From the NCBI RefSeq assembly GCF_016446475.1, contig NZ_JAEHFP010000017.1, positions 1 to 47,800 of the forward strand: 47,800 nucleotides of DNA, written 5' to 3'. The notes beneath the pieces are model-generated. The model worked only from the letters and a program-made list of their open reading frames with translations, was not told the DNA's origin and made no database searches. The DNA comes from Paracoccus binzhouensis (GTDB taxonomy: Bacteria; Pseudomonadota; Alphaproteobacteria; Rhodobacterales; Rhodobacteraceae). A program made the translations under genes and the position numbers. Positions 9,436-20,985 of the stretch are shown here, in pieces (the first letter of the stretch is position 1; each line of letters opens with the position of its first letter).

Positions 9436-10673
9436 TATTCCGCCGCCATGGCCGGGCGCGGCGACAGGCGATCCAGCATCTGCCGCACATACCAGTCGAC
9501 GAAATGGATCACGCCCTCTTCTTGGTGGGGCGAATAGGGGCCGGGCTCATAGGCCGGGGACAGGATGCCCTTCTGGTTCTCCTCGACCACGCGGCGGTCC
9601 TCGTCATTGGTGGCCAGCCAGACCTCGGTCAGCTTCTGCAGGTCGTAGTCGACACCCTCGACCGCGTCCTTGTGGACCAGCCATTTCGAGGTCACCTCGG
9701 TCTCGGTCGGCGAGATCGGCAGTAGCCGGAAGACGATGGCATGATCGGGCAGGAAGTGGTTCCAGCTCGACGGGAAGTGATAGAACATCAGGCTGCCGGC
9801 ATCGTTCCACGGGATCGTGCCCATGCGCCGGTTCACCGCCGCCTTGGTGGACATGGTGAAGCTTTCGGCATTGTTCAGCAGCGGCACGCGGGCGAAGCGC
9901 CATTGCATCCCCGGCTCGTTCACGAAGCGCGCCGGCAGGCCGGCCTTGTCGCAGCGATCCCAATGCGACAGGATCTCGGGCGAGGCGGCGTTCGGCCCTT
10001 CCATCACCGTCATCAGCGGGTTGTCGGAATAGGTCCGGCAGAGCGAGGGGTGGCTGCCGCCGCAATGGTAGCATTCGCGGTTGTTCTCGATCACCAGCTT
10101 CCAGTTGCCCTTCTCGACGATGGTCGAGGTGAAGGCCACCTTGGCGTTCGACAGGTCGCTGGCGCCGACATAGTCGCGCAGATAGCCGCCCAGGTGTTCG
10201 AAATCCGGCGGGTTGTCAGCCAGGCAGACGAAGACCATGCCGCCCTCGGTGCGGCAATGCACCGGCTTCAGGCTGAATTTCGACGGGTCGAAATCCGGAC
10301 CCATGTCGCGGGCGAACAGCAGCTTGCCGTCCAGGTCGTAGGTCCACTGGTGATAGGGGCAGACAAGCTTGGGCGAGGTGCCGTTCTGCTTGGGGCAGAG
10401 CCGCTGGCCGCGATGGCGGCAGACGTTGTGGAAGGCGCGGATCTGGCCGTCGGCGCCGCGCACGATCACCACCGGATATTCGCCGATCTGCAGCGTGGCG
10501 TGGTTGCCGGTCTTGGGGATGTCGCAGGAAGGGATGGCGAAAACCCATTCGCGATACCAGAGATTCTCCAGATCGGCGTGGAAGACGCCCTCATCGCAGT
10601 AAAGCTCGCGGCCAAGCGAGAAGTTCTTCTGCCGGTTGGCGAGCGCGTTCAGGATTTCGGCTGTGTTCAGCAT
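9435..10673 (-). CDS. gbcA: GbcA, glycine betaine monooxygenase, Rieske oxygenase subunit
   Basis: A 412-residue Rieske non-heme iron oxygenase expected to demethylate glycine betaine to dimethylglycine, releasing formaldehyde. The Rieske centre is CRH-x17-CPYH (C85, H87, C105, H108). The mononuclear iron site is recognisable in ENNRECYHCGGSH. It resembles Pseudomonas GbcA as I remember it, including LQIGEYPVVIVRGADG, NRECYHC and WLVHKDAVEGVDYD. The frame is open further upstream, but the only plausible start is the ATG at 10673. A stachydrine demethylase is the main alternative. The formaldehyde product links it to gfa-flhA-fghA nearby. Confidence 0.88.
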   Translation of the reverse strand: MLNTAEILNALANRQKNFSLGRELYCDEGVFHADLENLWYREWVFAIPSCDIPKTGNHATLQIGEYPVVIVRGADGQIRAFHNVCRHRGQRLCPKQNGTSPKLVCPYHQWTYDLDGKLLFARDMGPDFDPSKFSLKPVHCRTEGGMVFVCLADNPPDFEHLGGYLRDYVGASDLSNAKVAFTSTIVEKGNWKLVIENNRECYHCGGSHPSLCRTYSDNPLMTVMEGPNAASPEILSHWDRCDKAGLPARFVNEPGMQWRFARVPLLNNAESFTMSTKAAVNRRMGTIPWNDAGSLMFYHFPSSWNHFLPDHAIVFRLLPISPTETEVTSKWLVHKDAVEGVDYDLQKLTEVWLATNDEDRRVVEENQKGILSPAYEPGPYSPHQEEGVIHFVDWYVRQMLDRLSPRPAMAAE

Positions 10674-10877
10674 GGCATGATTCCGCTGGCTAAAGAGACG
10701 TCTGTCTTCAGCAATGCACCCGTTTTGCGGCGGGCAATTCTCCAAATGCGACGCGCGGATGACGGAAACGGACCGCGGCGGATCGCGTTTCCGCGCGGCC
10801 CGGCATTCTGGGCGACATCTCTGGATGAGGTCCCGGGGCGGCCGCACCGGCGTCGAGCCGGCCGGTCTGCACAAACC

Positions 10878-10886
10878 TGTGGATAA
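10878..10886 (-). promoter_or_regulatory. DnaA box (perfect TTATCCACA)
   Basis: Exact match to the strong DnaA box consensus on the minus strand. It is about 165 bases from the second perfect box and oriented toward it. Confidence 0.75.
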
Positions 10887-11048
10887 GCGCCGGCGACTCG
10901 GGAGGCATGTCCTGTGGAGGGATCGCGGCGCCCCCGGGGCCGGTGGACGGACAGCCGGAACGGGTCGCGAACGGCGGCGGTTTCTCCACATGTCCAAAAC
11001 CTGTGGCAAAGGATCCACATGCTGTGGAAAAGATAAATCCTCACAAGT

Positions 11049-11057
11049 TTATCCACA
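11049..11057 (+). promoter_or_regulatory. DnaA box (perfect TTATCCACA)
   Basis: Exact match on the plus strand. A one-mismatch box in the opposite orientation (11031-11023, TTTTCCACA) lies 17 bases upstream, and AT-rich sequence follows directly downstream. Confidence 0.8.
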
Positions 11058-11061
11058 GAAC

Positions 11062-11076
11062 ATGTTGCTGCAACAT
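11062..11076. repeat. 15-bp palindrome in oriC
   Basis: ATGTTGC (11062-11068) and GCAACAT (11070-11076) form a perfect inverted repeat around a single T. It starts four bases after the strongest DnaA box. This looks like a dimeric protein site; the binding protein is unknown. Confidence 0.45.
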
Positions 11077-11099
11077 TATGAAAAGTACCGATTTTTTCA

Positions 11100-11114
11100 T
11101 TAACAGGCCGTTAA
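11100..11114. promoter_or_regulatory. CtrA-type site TTAA-N7-TTAA in oriC
   Basis: TTAA at 11100-11103, seven bases, then TTAA at 11111-11114. This is the full consensus for the cell-cycle regulator CtrA, which binds the origin in Caulobacter. It lies within the AT-rich part of the presumed oriC, 43 bases after the second perfect DnaA box. Binding in this organism is inferred only. Confidence 0.55.
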
Positions 11115-11257
11115 CGAGATTTTTCTCCCCAGGCCCGGCAGGCTGGGGAAGCTTGCCGCGAAACCGGGATTTCCCGTCATCCACAGGCCCAACCACAACA
11201 CCATCTTCCTTTATCTTTATCCATTTTTATTGGAGGAGATGGCCACGGAGGTGTCCG

Positions 11258-11704
11258 ATGACCGATTTCCTGGCGCTTGCTTACCCGTGGATCAAAGCCC
11301 TGCATGTCATGGCGGTGATTTCCTGGATGGTAGGGCTGTTCTATCTGCCGCGGCTGTTCGTCTATCACGCCGAGCGCGGAAAGATCGGCCAGGAGCCCGT
11401 TCAATCCTTTGTCATCATGGAAGAAAAGCTGCTTCGCATGATCATGAACCCCGCCATGGCGGTCGCTTGGGCGGCCGGGCTGGCGCTGGTCCTGACCCCG
11501 GGCATCGTCGACTGGACCATGGTTTGGCCCTGGAGCAAGGCGGTAGCCGTGCTGGGCATGAGCTGGTTTCACCTGTGGCTGGCCGCGCAGCGCAAGGCGC
11601 TGCTGGCCGGGCGCGGCCTGAGCGGGCGGCGCTACCGGATGATGAACGAGCTGCCGACGCTGCTGATGCTGGTGATCGTGTTTTCGGTGATCGTGAAGTT
11701 CTGA
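11258..11704 (+). CDS. hemJ: HemJ, protoporphyrinogen IX oxidase (CopD-like membrane protein)
   Basis: A 148-residue membrane protein with four hydrophobic helices. It oxidises protoporphyrinogen IX to protoporphyrin IX, the penultimate heme step, in bacteria lacking HemG/HemY. The family signature is clear: WIKALHVMAVISWMVGLFYLP followed by RLFVYH, with the heme-ligand histidine of KALHVMA, and NELPTLLM near the end. The ATG at 11258 is preceded by CGGAG and is where homology begins, although the frame is open further upstream. Position between oriC and rho matches other Rhodobacterales. Confidence 0.9.
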   Translation: MTDFLALAYPWIKALHVMAVISWMVGLFYLPRLFVYHAERGKIGQEPVQSFVIMEEKLLRMIMNPAMAVAWAAGLALVLTPGIVDWTMVWPWSKAVAVLGMSWFHLWLAAQRKALLAGRGLSGRRYRMMNELPTLLMLVIVFSVIVKF

Positions 11705-11824
11705 AGAATTGACTCGCGGCCGGTTTCTTCCTATGTGAGGGCGGTCCGCCGTCCGGCGGGACTTTTCCAGACACAGTTTCCAGTGCGGCCCGATCCCGTC
11801 GGGCATCGCGCATATAGGCAAGCG

Positions 11825-13096
<1,272 letters not shown>

Positions 13097-13112
13097 CGGC
13101 GCGGAGGATGCG

Positions 13113-14372
13113 GTGGACACGATCTTTGCCGAGGCGACGCCTCCCGGTCGGGGGGGCGTTTCCGTTGTCCGCCTGAGCGGACCGCAGGCGCGCGCCGCAT
13201 TGGAATCGCTGGTCGGACCGGTTACGGCGCCCCGGGTTGCGGCGCTGCGGGCGGTGCGCGATGGCGAGGATCTGATCGACCGCGCTTTGGTGCTATGGTT
13301 CGAGGAGGGGCGTAGCTTCACCGGCGAGGAAGTCGCCGAACTGCATCTGCACGGTGCGCCGGTGATCGCCAACCGTTTGTCTCAAGCGCTACTGGCGCGC
13401 GGGCTGCGCCGGGCCGAAGCGGGGGAGTTCACCCGCCGCGCCTTCCTGAACGGCCGCATGGACCTGGCCGAGGCCGAGGGGCTTGCCGATCTGCTTTCGG
13501 CCGAGACCGAGGCGCAGCGCAAGCTGGCCATGCGCGCCACGGAAGGAGAACTGGGAAAAACGGCCGACATGCTGAGAGCCTTGCTGGTTCGCGCCGGAGC
13601 GCTGATCGAAGCCAGCATCGACTTCGCCGACGAGGACGTGCCGGAAGACGTCCCCGACGAGGTTTTCACGCTGATCGCGACGGTCCGGAACGAAATCCGC
13701 GCCATGCTGGCGACCTATCCGGCCACCGAACGACTGCGACAAGGCTATGAGGTGGCGATCATTGGACCTCCGAATGCCGGGAAATCCACGTTGCTGAACC
13801 GGATCGGCCAGCGCGAGATCGCCCTGGTGTCGGACATCGCCGGAACGACGCGCGACATTCTGGAGCTTCGCACCGATCTGCGCGGCCTTCCGGTCACTTT
13901 CCTGGACACGGCCGGACTGCGCGACAGTGACGATCCGGTCGAGGCGATGGGCGTGGCCCGGGCGATGAAACGGGCGCAGGAGGCCGATCTGCGGATCCAT
14001 CTCTCAACCGAAGGCCAGGCTGTCGAGGCATCGGGCGCCGACGATATCGTGGTGCGGTCCAAGGCGGACTTGGCGCGCGGATCCGGCATTTCGATATCCG
14101 GGTTGACCGGGGAAGGGGTCGCGGAACTGCTCGATCTGGTTTATGATCGGCTGCGAGCCAGGGCAGCCGATTCCGGTCTGGTGGGGCATAAGCGGCAGGC
14201 AGAAGCGCTGGAGCGCGCCTTTGCGGGGCTGGAGGTGGACGGGAACACGCCGCCAGAGCTTCTGGCCGAGGCGTTGCGCCAGGCGGCGCAGGCCCTGGCG
14301 ATGATGGTGGGCCGGGTCGGGGCCGAGGATTACCTGGACGAGATCTTCAGTTCGTTCTGCATCGGGAAGTAG
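13113..14372 (+). CDS. mnmE: MnmE (TrmE), tRNA modification GTPase
   Basis: A 419-residue GTPase. With MnmG it installs the carboxymethylaminomethyl group on U34 of several tRNAs. It opens with [22 protein letters not shown], the tetrahydrofolate-binding domain. Inside lies a GTPase domain with GPPNAGKST (P-loop), GTTRD (G2) and DTAGLR (G3). It ends in FCIGK, the conserved cysteine motif. The start is GTG at 13113 with GGAGG at 13103-13107; the nearby ATG at 13108 is out of frame. It is somewhat shorter than E. coli MnmE (about 454), with a reduced G domain. Confidence 0.96.
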   Translation: MDTIFAEATPPGRGGVSVVRLSGPQARAALESLVGPVTAPRVAALRAVRDGEDLIDRALVLWFEEGRSFTGEEVAELHLHGAPVIANRLSQALLARGLRRAEAGEFTRRAFLNGRMDLAEAEGLADLLSAETEAQRKLAMRATEGELGKTADMLRALLVRAGALIEASIDFADEDVPEDVPDEVFTLIATVRNEIRAMLATYPATERLRQGYEVAIIGPPNAGKSTLLNRIGQREIALVSDIAGTTRDILELRTDLRGLPVTFLDTAGLRDSDDPVEAMGVARAMKRAQEADLRIHLSTEGQAVEASGADDIVVRSKADLARGSGISISGLTGEGVAELLDLVYDRLRARAADSGLVGHKRQAEALERAFAGLEVDGNTPPELLAEALRQAAQALAMMVGRVGAEDYLDEIFSSFCIGK

Positions 14373-14380
14373 GGTTTCAC

Positions 14381-16236
<1,856 letters not shown>

Positions 16237-16240
<4 letters not shown>

Positions 16241-16824
16241 TGAGTGTTTCACGTGAAACAGAGGCGCAGCTGGCCTGCTATGCCGATCTGCTGCGAAAAT
16301 GGAATCCGGCCATCAACCTGATCGCGCCGTCCACGGTCGAGCAGATCGAATCGCGCCATATCGCCGATGCCCGCCAACTCGTGGAACTGGCGCAATCCGC
16401 GACCGGCACCTGGGTGGATCTGGGTAGCGGCGGAGGGCTGCCCGGGATCGTTCTTGCCGTCTTGCGCCCGGATCTTGCCGTCACGCTGATAGAGAGTGAC
16501 CAGCGCAAGGCGGTGTTCCTACGCACTGTCTTACGCGAGCTGGCGCTTGGCAATGCCGAGGTAATCAACAAGCGCATCGAGGCCACGGATCGGCTTGAAG
16601 CTGCCCAGATCAGCGCACGGGCGCTTGCCCCGCTGGGGCAGCTCATGGCATATGTGGATCGGCACCTTCGCGCCGACGGCACCGCCTGGTTGATGAAGGG
16701 CCGGAATTGGCAAGCCGAGGTCAGCGAGGCGCAACGTGACTGGAGATTCGACGTGAAAGCCCATCCCAGCTCCACGGAACCGGACGCCGCCATTCTTGAA
16801 ATTGCGAGAATTCGTCATGCCTGA
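16237..16824 (+). CDS. rsmG: RsmG (GidB), 16S rRNA 7-methylguanosine methyltransferase
   Basis: A 195-residue SAM-dependent enzyme methylating G527 of 16S rRNA; its loss gives low-level streptomycin resistance. The SAM motif [16 protein letters not shown] lies at about residues 63-78. Two ATGs are possible (16237 and 16240). The first overlaps the mnmG stop. Residues 4-8 (VSRET) are encoded by parS site 2, explaining this conserved-looking but probably non-catalytic start. The end overlaps the parA start by eight bases. Confidence 0.95.
16245..16260. promoter_or_regulatory. parS centromere site 2 (perfect)
   Basis: An exact TGTTTCACGTGAAACA palindrome inside the first codons of rsmG, 1.87 kb from site 1. 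It is the ParB nucleation site for chromosome segregation. No other full match was seen in the window. Confidence 0.95.
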
Positions 16825-17593
16825 AACCCGCATCATTGCCGTCGCGAATCAGAAGGGCGGGGTGGGAAAAACCACCACGGCGATCAATCTGGGCGCCGCC
16901 TTGGCTGAACGGGGGCAGCGCGTCATCGTCATCGACCTGGACCCGCAAGGCAATGCCTCGACCGGGCTGGGTGTTCCGCTGGAAGAGCGCGACCTGACCT
17001 CCTATGACCTGTTGACCGGCGAGCAGCCGTTGGAGCAGACCCTGCACGACACCGATATCGGCAATCTGCGCATCGTGCCGTCGAATCGCGACTTGGCCTC
17101 GGCGGATTTCGAGCTGTCCAGCCGGCCGGGCCGCACTCAACTTCTGCGGCGCAAGCTGTCGCATCCCATTGAATCTGATTACATTCTTATCGATTGCCCG
17201 CCGGCCCTGGGGCTGCTGACGGTGAACGCCATGGTGGCGGCGGACAGCGTGCTGGTACCGCTTCAGGCCGAGTTCTATGCTTTGGAGGGGCTGTCGCAGC
17301 TGCTGATGACCGTGCGCGAGGTGCGTCAGACCGCCAATCCCGACCTGCGCATCGAGGGCGTGCTGCTGACCATGTCCGATAATCGCAACAACCTGTCGCA
17401 GCAGGTTGAGGCGGATGCGCGCAGTACCCTGTCCGGCCTGGTCTATCGCACGGTGATACCGCGCAATGTGCGCTTGTCCGAAGCGCCCTCGCATGCCATG
17501 CCGGTGTTGCAGTACGATCCGAATTCCAAGGGAAGCGTCGCCTATCGCGAATTGGCGAAGGAGTTCCTGTCCCGTCAACTCGCGACCGCCTAG
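16817..17593 (+). CDS. parA: ParA, chromosome partitioning ATPase (Soj)
   Basis: A 258-residue Walker-type ATPase that moves ParB-parS complexes and so segregates replication origins. The deviant Walker A KGGVGKTTTA lies near residues 13-22, with DLDPQGNAS and the Walker B region YILIDCPPALG. The frame also offers a TTG at 16796, but the ATG at 16817 ([15 protein letters not shown]) gives the normal length. parB follows nine bases after the stop, with GGGAGG before its start. The genomic place beside oriC and parS marks it as the chromosomal rather than a plasmid copy. Confidence 0.96.
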   Translation: MPETRIIAVANQKGGVGKTTTAINLGAALAERGQRVIVIDLDPQGNASTGLGVPLEERDLTSYDLLTGEQPLEQTLHDTDIGNLRIVPSNRDLASADFELSSRPGRTQLLRRKLSHPIESDYILIDCPPALGLLTVNAMVAADSVLVPLQAEFYALEGLSQLLMTVREVRQTANPDLRIEGVLLTMSDNRNNLSQQVEADARSTLSGLVYRTVIPRNVRLSEAPSHAMPVLQYDPNSKGSVAYRELAKEFLSRQLATA

Positions 17594-17602
17594 GGAGGAA
17601 AA

Positions 17603-18481
17603 ATGTCCGAAAACAAGCTGGAAAAGCGTGGCCTGGGCCGGGGTCTTTCGGCCCTGATGGCCGATGTGGACCTGATCCCCTCTGAGCGGCCAGCGCCGCG
17701 CCAGATGCTGCCGGTCGAGCAGATGACGCCGAATCCCGACCAGCCGCGGCGCAGCTTTGCCCCCGAGGCGCTGCAGGAACTGGCGGAGTCGCTGAAGAAT
17801 CGCGGTATGCTGCAGCCCTTGATCGTGCGGCCGCATCCGACCGATCGCGGCCTTTACCAGATCGTCGCCGGTGAACGGCGCTGGCGCGCGGCGCAGATTG
17901 CGCAGCTGCACGAGGTTCCGGTCATCGTCCGCGAGCTTAGCGACACCGAGGTTCTGGAAGTCGCGATCGTCGAAAACATCCAGCGTGCCGATCTGAACGC
18001 CATCGAGGAAGCGGCCTCCTATCGCCAGCTCATGGACCGCTTCGGCCATACCCAGGAAAAGGTCGCCGAGGCGCTGAACAAGAGCCGCAGCCATATCGCC
18101 AACCTGCTGCGCCTGCTGAACCTGCCCGAGCAGGTGCAGACCTGGCTCAAGGAGGGCAAGCTCACCGCCGGCCATGCGCGCGCCCTGATCACCGCGCCGA
18201 ACGCGGTCGAGCTGGCCCGCAAGGTGATCGAGAAGAACCTGTCGGTGCGCGAGACCGAGGATCTGGTCCGCCGCCAGGCCGAAGGGGCAGGGCCGGCGAC
18301 GCCCAAGGCCGCCAAGCCGGAAAAGGATGCCGATACCCGCGCCCTGGAAGGCGATCTCTCGGCGCATCTGAAGATGAAGGTGGCGATCAACCATGCCGGC
18401 CGGGAAGGCGGGCAGCTGGTGATCACCTATCGCGACCTAGACCAGCTTGATCGGCTTTGCCAGATCCTTGCCGGAAACTGA
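17603..18481 (+). CDS. parB: ParB, parS-binding CTPase (Spo0J)
   Basis: A 292-residue DNA clamp protein that loads at parS and slides along DNA after CTP binding. The N-terminal RGLGRGLSALM is the ParA-activating segment. The CTP-binding motif GERRWRAA and ENIQRADLNAIEEA follow. Then comes a helix-turn-helix domain (VAEALNKSRSHIANLLRLL) that reads parS, and a C-terminal dimerisation domain. Length is typical. It ends the plus-strand origin operon and is followed by an intrinsic terminator. Confidence 0.96.
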   Translation: MSENKLEKRGLGRGLSALMADVDLIPSERPAPRQMLPVEQMTPNPDQPRRSFAPEALQELAESLKNRGMLQPLIVRPHPTDRGLYQIVAGERRWRAAQIAQLHEVPVIVRELSDTEVLEVAIVENIQRADLNAIEEAASYRQLMDRFGHTQEKVAEALNKSRSHIANLLRLLNLPEQVQTWLKEGKLTAGHARALITAPNAVELARKVIEKNLSVRETEDLVRRQAEGAGPATPKAAKPEKDADTRALEGDLSAHLKMKVAINHAGREGGQLVITYRDLDQLDRLCQILAGN

Positions 18482-18488
18482 CCATATC

Positions 18489-18515
18489 TTGTATTTCGAT
18501 ACCTACCAAATACAA
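18489..18515. repeat. AT-rich inverted repeat after parB
   Basis: TTGTATTT (18489-18496) and AAATACAA (18508-18515) form a perfect 8-bp inverted repeat with an 11-base spacer in an unusually AT-rich patch. Its function is unknown; it may be a protein site or part of the 3' UTR. Confidence 0.4.
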
Positions 18516-18533
18516 AATACGCGATCACATCGG

Positions 18534-18558
18534 AAAACCCCGGAACATCCGGGGTTTT
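18534..18558. terminator. Bidirectional intrinsic terminator between parB and grpE
   Basis: AAAACCCCGG, loop AACAT, CCGGGGTTTT: a perfect 10-bp stem with T-runs readable on both strands. It sits between convergent parB (+) and grpE (-). Confidence 0.88.
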
Positions 18559-18567
18559 TCTTTCGGT

Positions 18568-19113
18568 TCAGCTTGCCGGGGTGGAACTGACCCCGACCTT
18601 GGCCGGGCGCAGCAGCCGGTCATGCAGCTGGAAGCCGTTATCCATGACCTGGATGATGTTGCCGGCCATGGTGCCGGGCACTGGCGCCTCGAACATGGCC
18701 TCGTGCATCTGCGGGTCGAAACGGTCGCCGATGGCCGGGGTGATGACCTTGATGCCGTGCTTGGCGAAGACGTTGTTCAGCTCGCGCAGGGTCAGTTCGA
18801 CGCCCTCGATCAACGCGGCTGCAGCCGCGCGCTGCTCTTCGCCGGCGGCATCCAGCGCCCGGCTCAGCGCGTCATGCACCGGCAGCAGGTCGCGGGCCAG
18901 CCGCGAGCCGCCATATTGCTCGGCATCGCGGCGCTCCTTGTCGGCGCGCTTGCGGGCGTTCTCGGCATCGGCCAACGCGCGCATGAAGCGGTCGCGGTAA
19001 TCGTCCCGCTCGGCGATCAGCGCCTCGACATCGGGCGAGGGCGCCTCATCATCGGCCGGCGGGTCAATGATCTCCTCGTCCAGCGGGCTGCCGTTCGGGT
19101 TTTCCTTCGTCAT
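18568..19113 (-). CDS. grpE: GrpE, nucleotide exchange factor for DnaK
   Basis: A 181-residue cochaperone that releases ADP from DnaK. It has an acidic N-terminus, a long helix rich in A/E/R (residues 28-75) and the family signature in the C-terminal beta domain (ALIEGVELTLRELNNVFAKHGI, then DPQMHEAMFE). It lies seven bases after hrcA in the same operon, the common alphaproteobacterial heat-shock pairing. dnaK is not in the window. Confidence 0.95.
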   Translation of the reverse strand: MTKENPNGSPLDEEIIDPPADDEAPSPDVEALIAERDDYRDRFMRALADAENARKRADKERRDAEQYGGSRLARDLLPVHDALSRALDAAGEEQRAAAAALIEGVELTLRELNNVFAKHGIKVITPAIGDRFDPQMHEAMFEAPVPGTMAGNIIQVMDNGFQLHDRLLRPAKVGVSSTPAS

Positions 19114-19120
19114 GTCCTCA

Positions 19121-20176
19121 TCATCCTTTCCGGCCAGAGATCATCCGGCCGACAAGCTGCGCAGTATAATCCACGATCGGCACGATGCGGCCATAGTTCA
19201 GCCGCGTCGGACCGATGACGCCGACCGCGCCAACAATCTTTCGGTCGGCATTCATATAGGGCGAAACCACCAGAGAGGAACCGGAAAGTGAAAAAAGCTT
19301 GTTCTCGGAGCCGATGAAAATGCGCACGCCCTCGCCCTGTTCCGCCAGTTCCAGGAATTCGGCGATGTCCCGCTTGCGCTCCAGGTCGTCGAACAGGGTG
19401 CGGATGCGGTCCAGATCGGCCAGTTCGTCCGCCAGAAGATTGGCCCGGCCGCGCACGATCAACCGCGGATCGCTGCTTTCGCCGTCCCACAGCGCCAGGC
19501 CCGAGGCGACCAGTTCCGCCGCGATGCTGTCCAGTTTCTGCCGGCTCGCCTCGATCTCCCGCGTCACGCTGCGGCGCAACTCGGCCAGGGTACGACCTTC
19601 GGCCACGGCGTTCAGGAAGTTCGCCGCCTCGCGCATCGAGCTGGCGGTCTGGCCCGGCGGCGGGGCGAAGACCCGGTTCTCGACCCGGCCGTCGGCAAAG
19701 ACCAGCACCACCAGCGCCCGGTCAGGCGCAAGGCTGACGAACTCGATATGCCGGACCGGCGCCTCCTGCTTGGGCATCAGCACCAGCGAGGCGCCGTGGG
19801 TCAGCGCCGACAGCGCCGTGCTGACCCGGTCCAGCATGGCGCCGGTATCGCCGCTGTCCGGGCCCAGCGTCTCGTCGATCATCTCGCGGTCGCTGGCCGA
19901 GACGGGTCCGGCCTCCATCAGCCCGTCCACGAACAGCCGCAGCCCCAGCTGCGTCGGCAGCCGCCCCGCCGAGACATGCGGATGATCCAGCAGGCCCAGA
20001 TGCTCCAGGTCCTGCATGACGTTGCGGATGGTGGCGGCGCTGATCTTTTCGGTCATGTCGCGGGTCAGGGTGCGCGAGCCGACGGGCTCGCCCGTGGCCA
20101 GATAGGCCTCGACCACGCGGCGAAACACCTCGCGCGAGCGGTCGTTCAGGTCGGAAAGCAGCGGAGTTTCAGGCAT
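19121..20176 (-). CDS. hrcA: HrcA, heat-shock repressor of CIRCE operons
   Basis: A 351-residue transcriptional repressor that binds CIRCE elements upstream of groESL/dnaK genes and needs GroEL for activity. The winged-helix domain is at LNDRSREVFRRVVEAYLATG and ISAATIRNVMQDLEHLGLL. The C-terminal GVIGPTRLNYGRIVPIVDY signature is present. The frame begins at a GTG (20200), but homologues start about nine residues before LNDRS, so I use the ATG at 20176; neither has a strong Shine-Dalgarno. I found no CIRCE inverted repeat in the 86-base hrcA-rph gap, so autoregulation through CIRCE is not supported here. Confidence 0.94.
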   Translation of the reverse strand: MPETPLLSDLNDRSREVFRRVVEAYLATGEPVGSRTLTRDMTEKISAATIRNVMQDLEHLGLLDHPHVSAGRLPTQLGLRLFVDGLMEAGPVSASDREMIDETLGPDSGDTGAMLDRVSTALSALTHGASLVLMPKQEAPVRHIEFVSLAPDRALVVLVFADGRVENRVFAPPPGQTASSMREAANFLNAVAEGRTLAELRRSVTREIEASRQKLDSIAAELVASGLALWDGESSDPRLIVRGRANLLADELADLDRIRTLFDDLERKRDIAEFLELAEQGEGVRIFIGSENKLFSLSGSSLVVSPYMNADRKIVGAVGVIGPTRLNYGRIVPIVDYTAQLVGRMISGRKG

Positions 20177-20262
20177 CGGCGTTCTGTTGAGGGCGTTCAC
20201 GGGTTGCGGTCATGGGCGTCGGACCTGTATCTGAACGGCAAAACCCCCGAAAGGAATGAAAG

Positions 20263-20985
20263 ATGCGCCCCTCTGGCCGGAATTTAAGTGATATGCGTCC
20301 GATTTCAATCGAAACGGGCATCATGCGTCACGCCGAGGGCTCCTGCCTGATCTCCTGCGGCGATACCCGGGTGCTCTGCTCGGCCACCATCGAGGAGAAG
20401 GCGCCGCCCTTCCTCAAGGGCTCGGGGCAGGGTTGGGTGACGGCGGAATACGGTATGCTGCCGCGCGCCACCAACAGCCGCAACCGGCGCGAGGCGGCGG
20501 CGGGCAAGCAATCCGGCCGCACGCAGGAGATCCAGCGCCTGATCGGCCGCGCGCTGCGCGCCGGCGTCGACCGTCGCGCCCTGGGGGAACGGCAGATCGT
20601 CATCGATTGCGACGTGATCCAGGCCGACGGCGGCACCCGCTGCGCCTCGATCACCGGCGGCTGGGTGGCGCTGCGGCTGGCGGTGAACAAGCTTCTGAAG
20701 GCCGGGATCATCACCAGCGACCCGATCATGGACCATGTCGCGGCGGTGTCCTGCGGCATCTATGCCGGCCAGCCTATCCTGGACCTGGACTATGCCGAGG
20801 ACAGCGAGGCCGGCACCGACGGCAATTTCATCATGACCGGCTCGGGCCGGCTGATCGAGGTGCAGATGTCGGCAGAGGGTGCCACCTTCTCGCGCCCCGA
20901 GATGAACCAGCTGCTCGACCTGGCCGAAGCCGGCATTGCCGAACTGGTCCGCGCCCAGAACGAGGCCATCGCATGCGCAAGCTGA
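20263..20985 (+). CDS. rph: RNase PH, phosphorolytic 3'-5' exoribonuclease
   Basis: A 240-residue enzyme that trims tRNA 3' ends with phosphate. The typical start MRPSGR is preceded by AAGGAATGAAAG. Conserved segments [20 protein letters not shown], the [16 protein letters not shown] signature and [12 protein letters not shown] are all present. It is divergent from hrcA, as in many Alphaproteobacteria. The last 13 bases overlap rdgB. Confidence 0.96.
   Translation: MRPSGRNLSDMRPISIETGIMRHAEGSCLISCGDTRVLCSATIEEKAPPFLKGSGQGWVTAEYGMLPRATNSRNRREAAAGKQSGRTQEIQRLIGRALRAGVDRRALGERQIVIDCDVIQADGGTRCASITGGWVALRLAVNKLLKAGIITSDPIMDHVAAVSCGIYAGQPILDLDYAEDSEAGTDGNFIMTGSGRLIEVQMSAEGATFSRPEMNQLLDLAEAGIAELVRAQNEAIACAS

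Larger units (their letters stand above)
10674..11257. other. Probable chromosomal replication origin (oriC) region
   Basis: This 584-base gene-free stretch lies between gbcA and hemJ, next to rho-mnmE-mnmG-rsmG-parAB, the classic neighbourhood of an alphaproteobacterial origin. It holds two perfect DnaA boxes (TTATCCACA at 11049-11057 plus and 10886-10878 minus). One-mismatch copies lie at 10982-10990 (plus), 11031-11023 (minus) and 11177-11185 (plus), and weaker copies at 10913, 11002 and 11011. AT-rich patches (11028-11058, 11076-11124, 11205-11231) contrast with the GC-rich surroundings and could unwind. GANTC sites (CcrM) lie at 10679 and 10895. The gbcA promoter should be at the left end and the hemJ promoter at the right. 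Confidence 0.82.

Noticed and set aside
10714..11103. Small open frames across 10667-11103 (both strands)
   Set aside because: They contain the DnaA boxes, lack ribosome binding sites and show arginine-rich shadow composition. The region is better explained as oriC.
20201..20262. Possible CIRCE operator upstream of hrcA
   Set aside because: No TTAGCACTC-N9-GAGTGCTAA inverted repeat or close variant is present.
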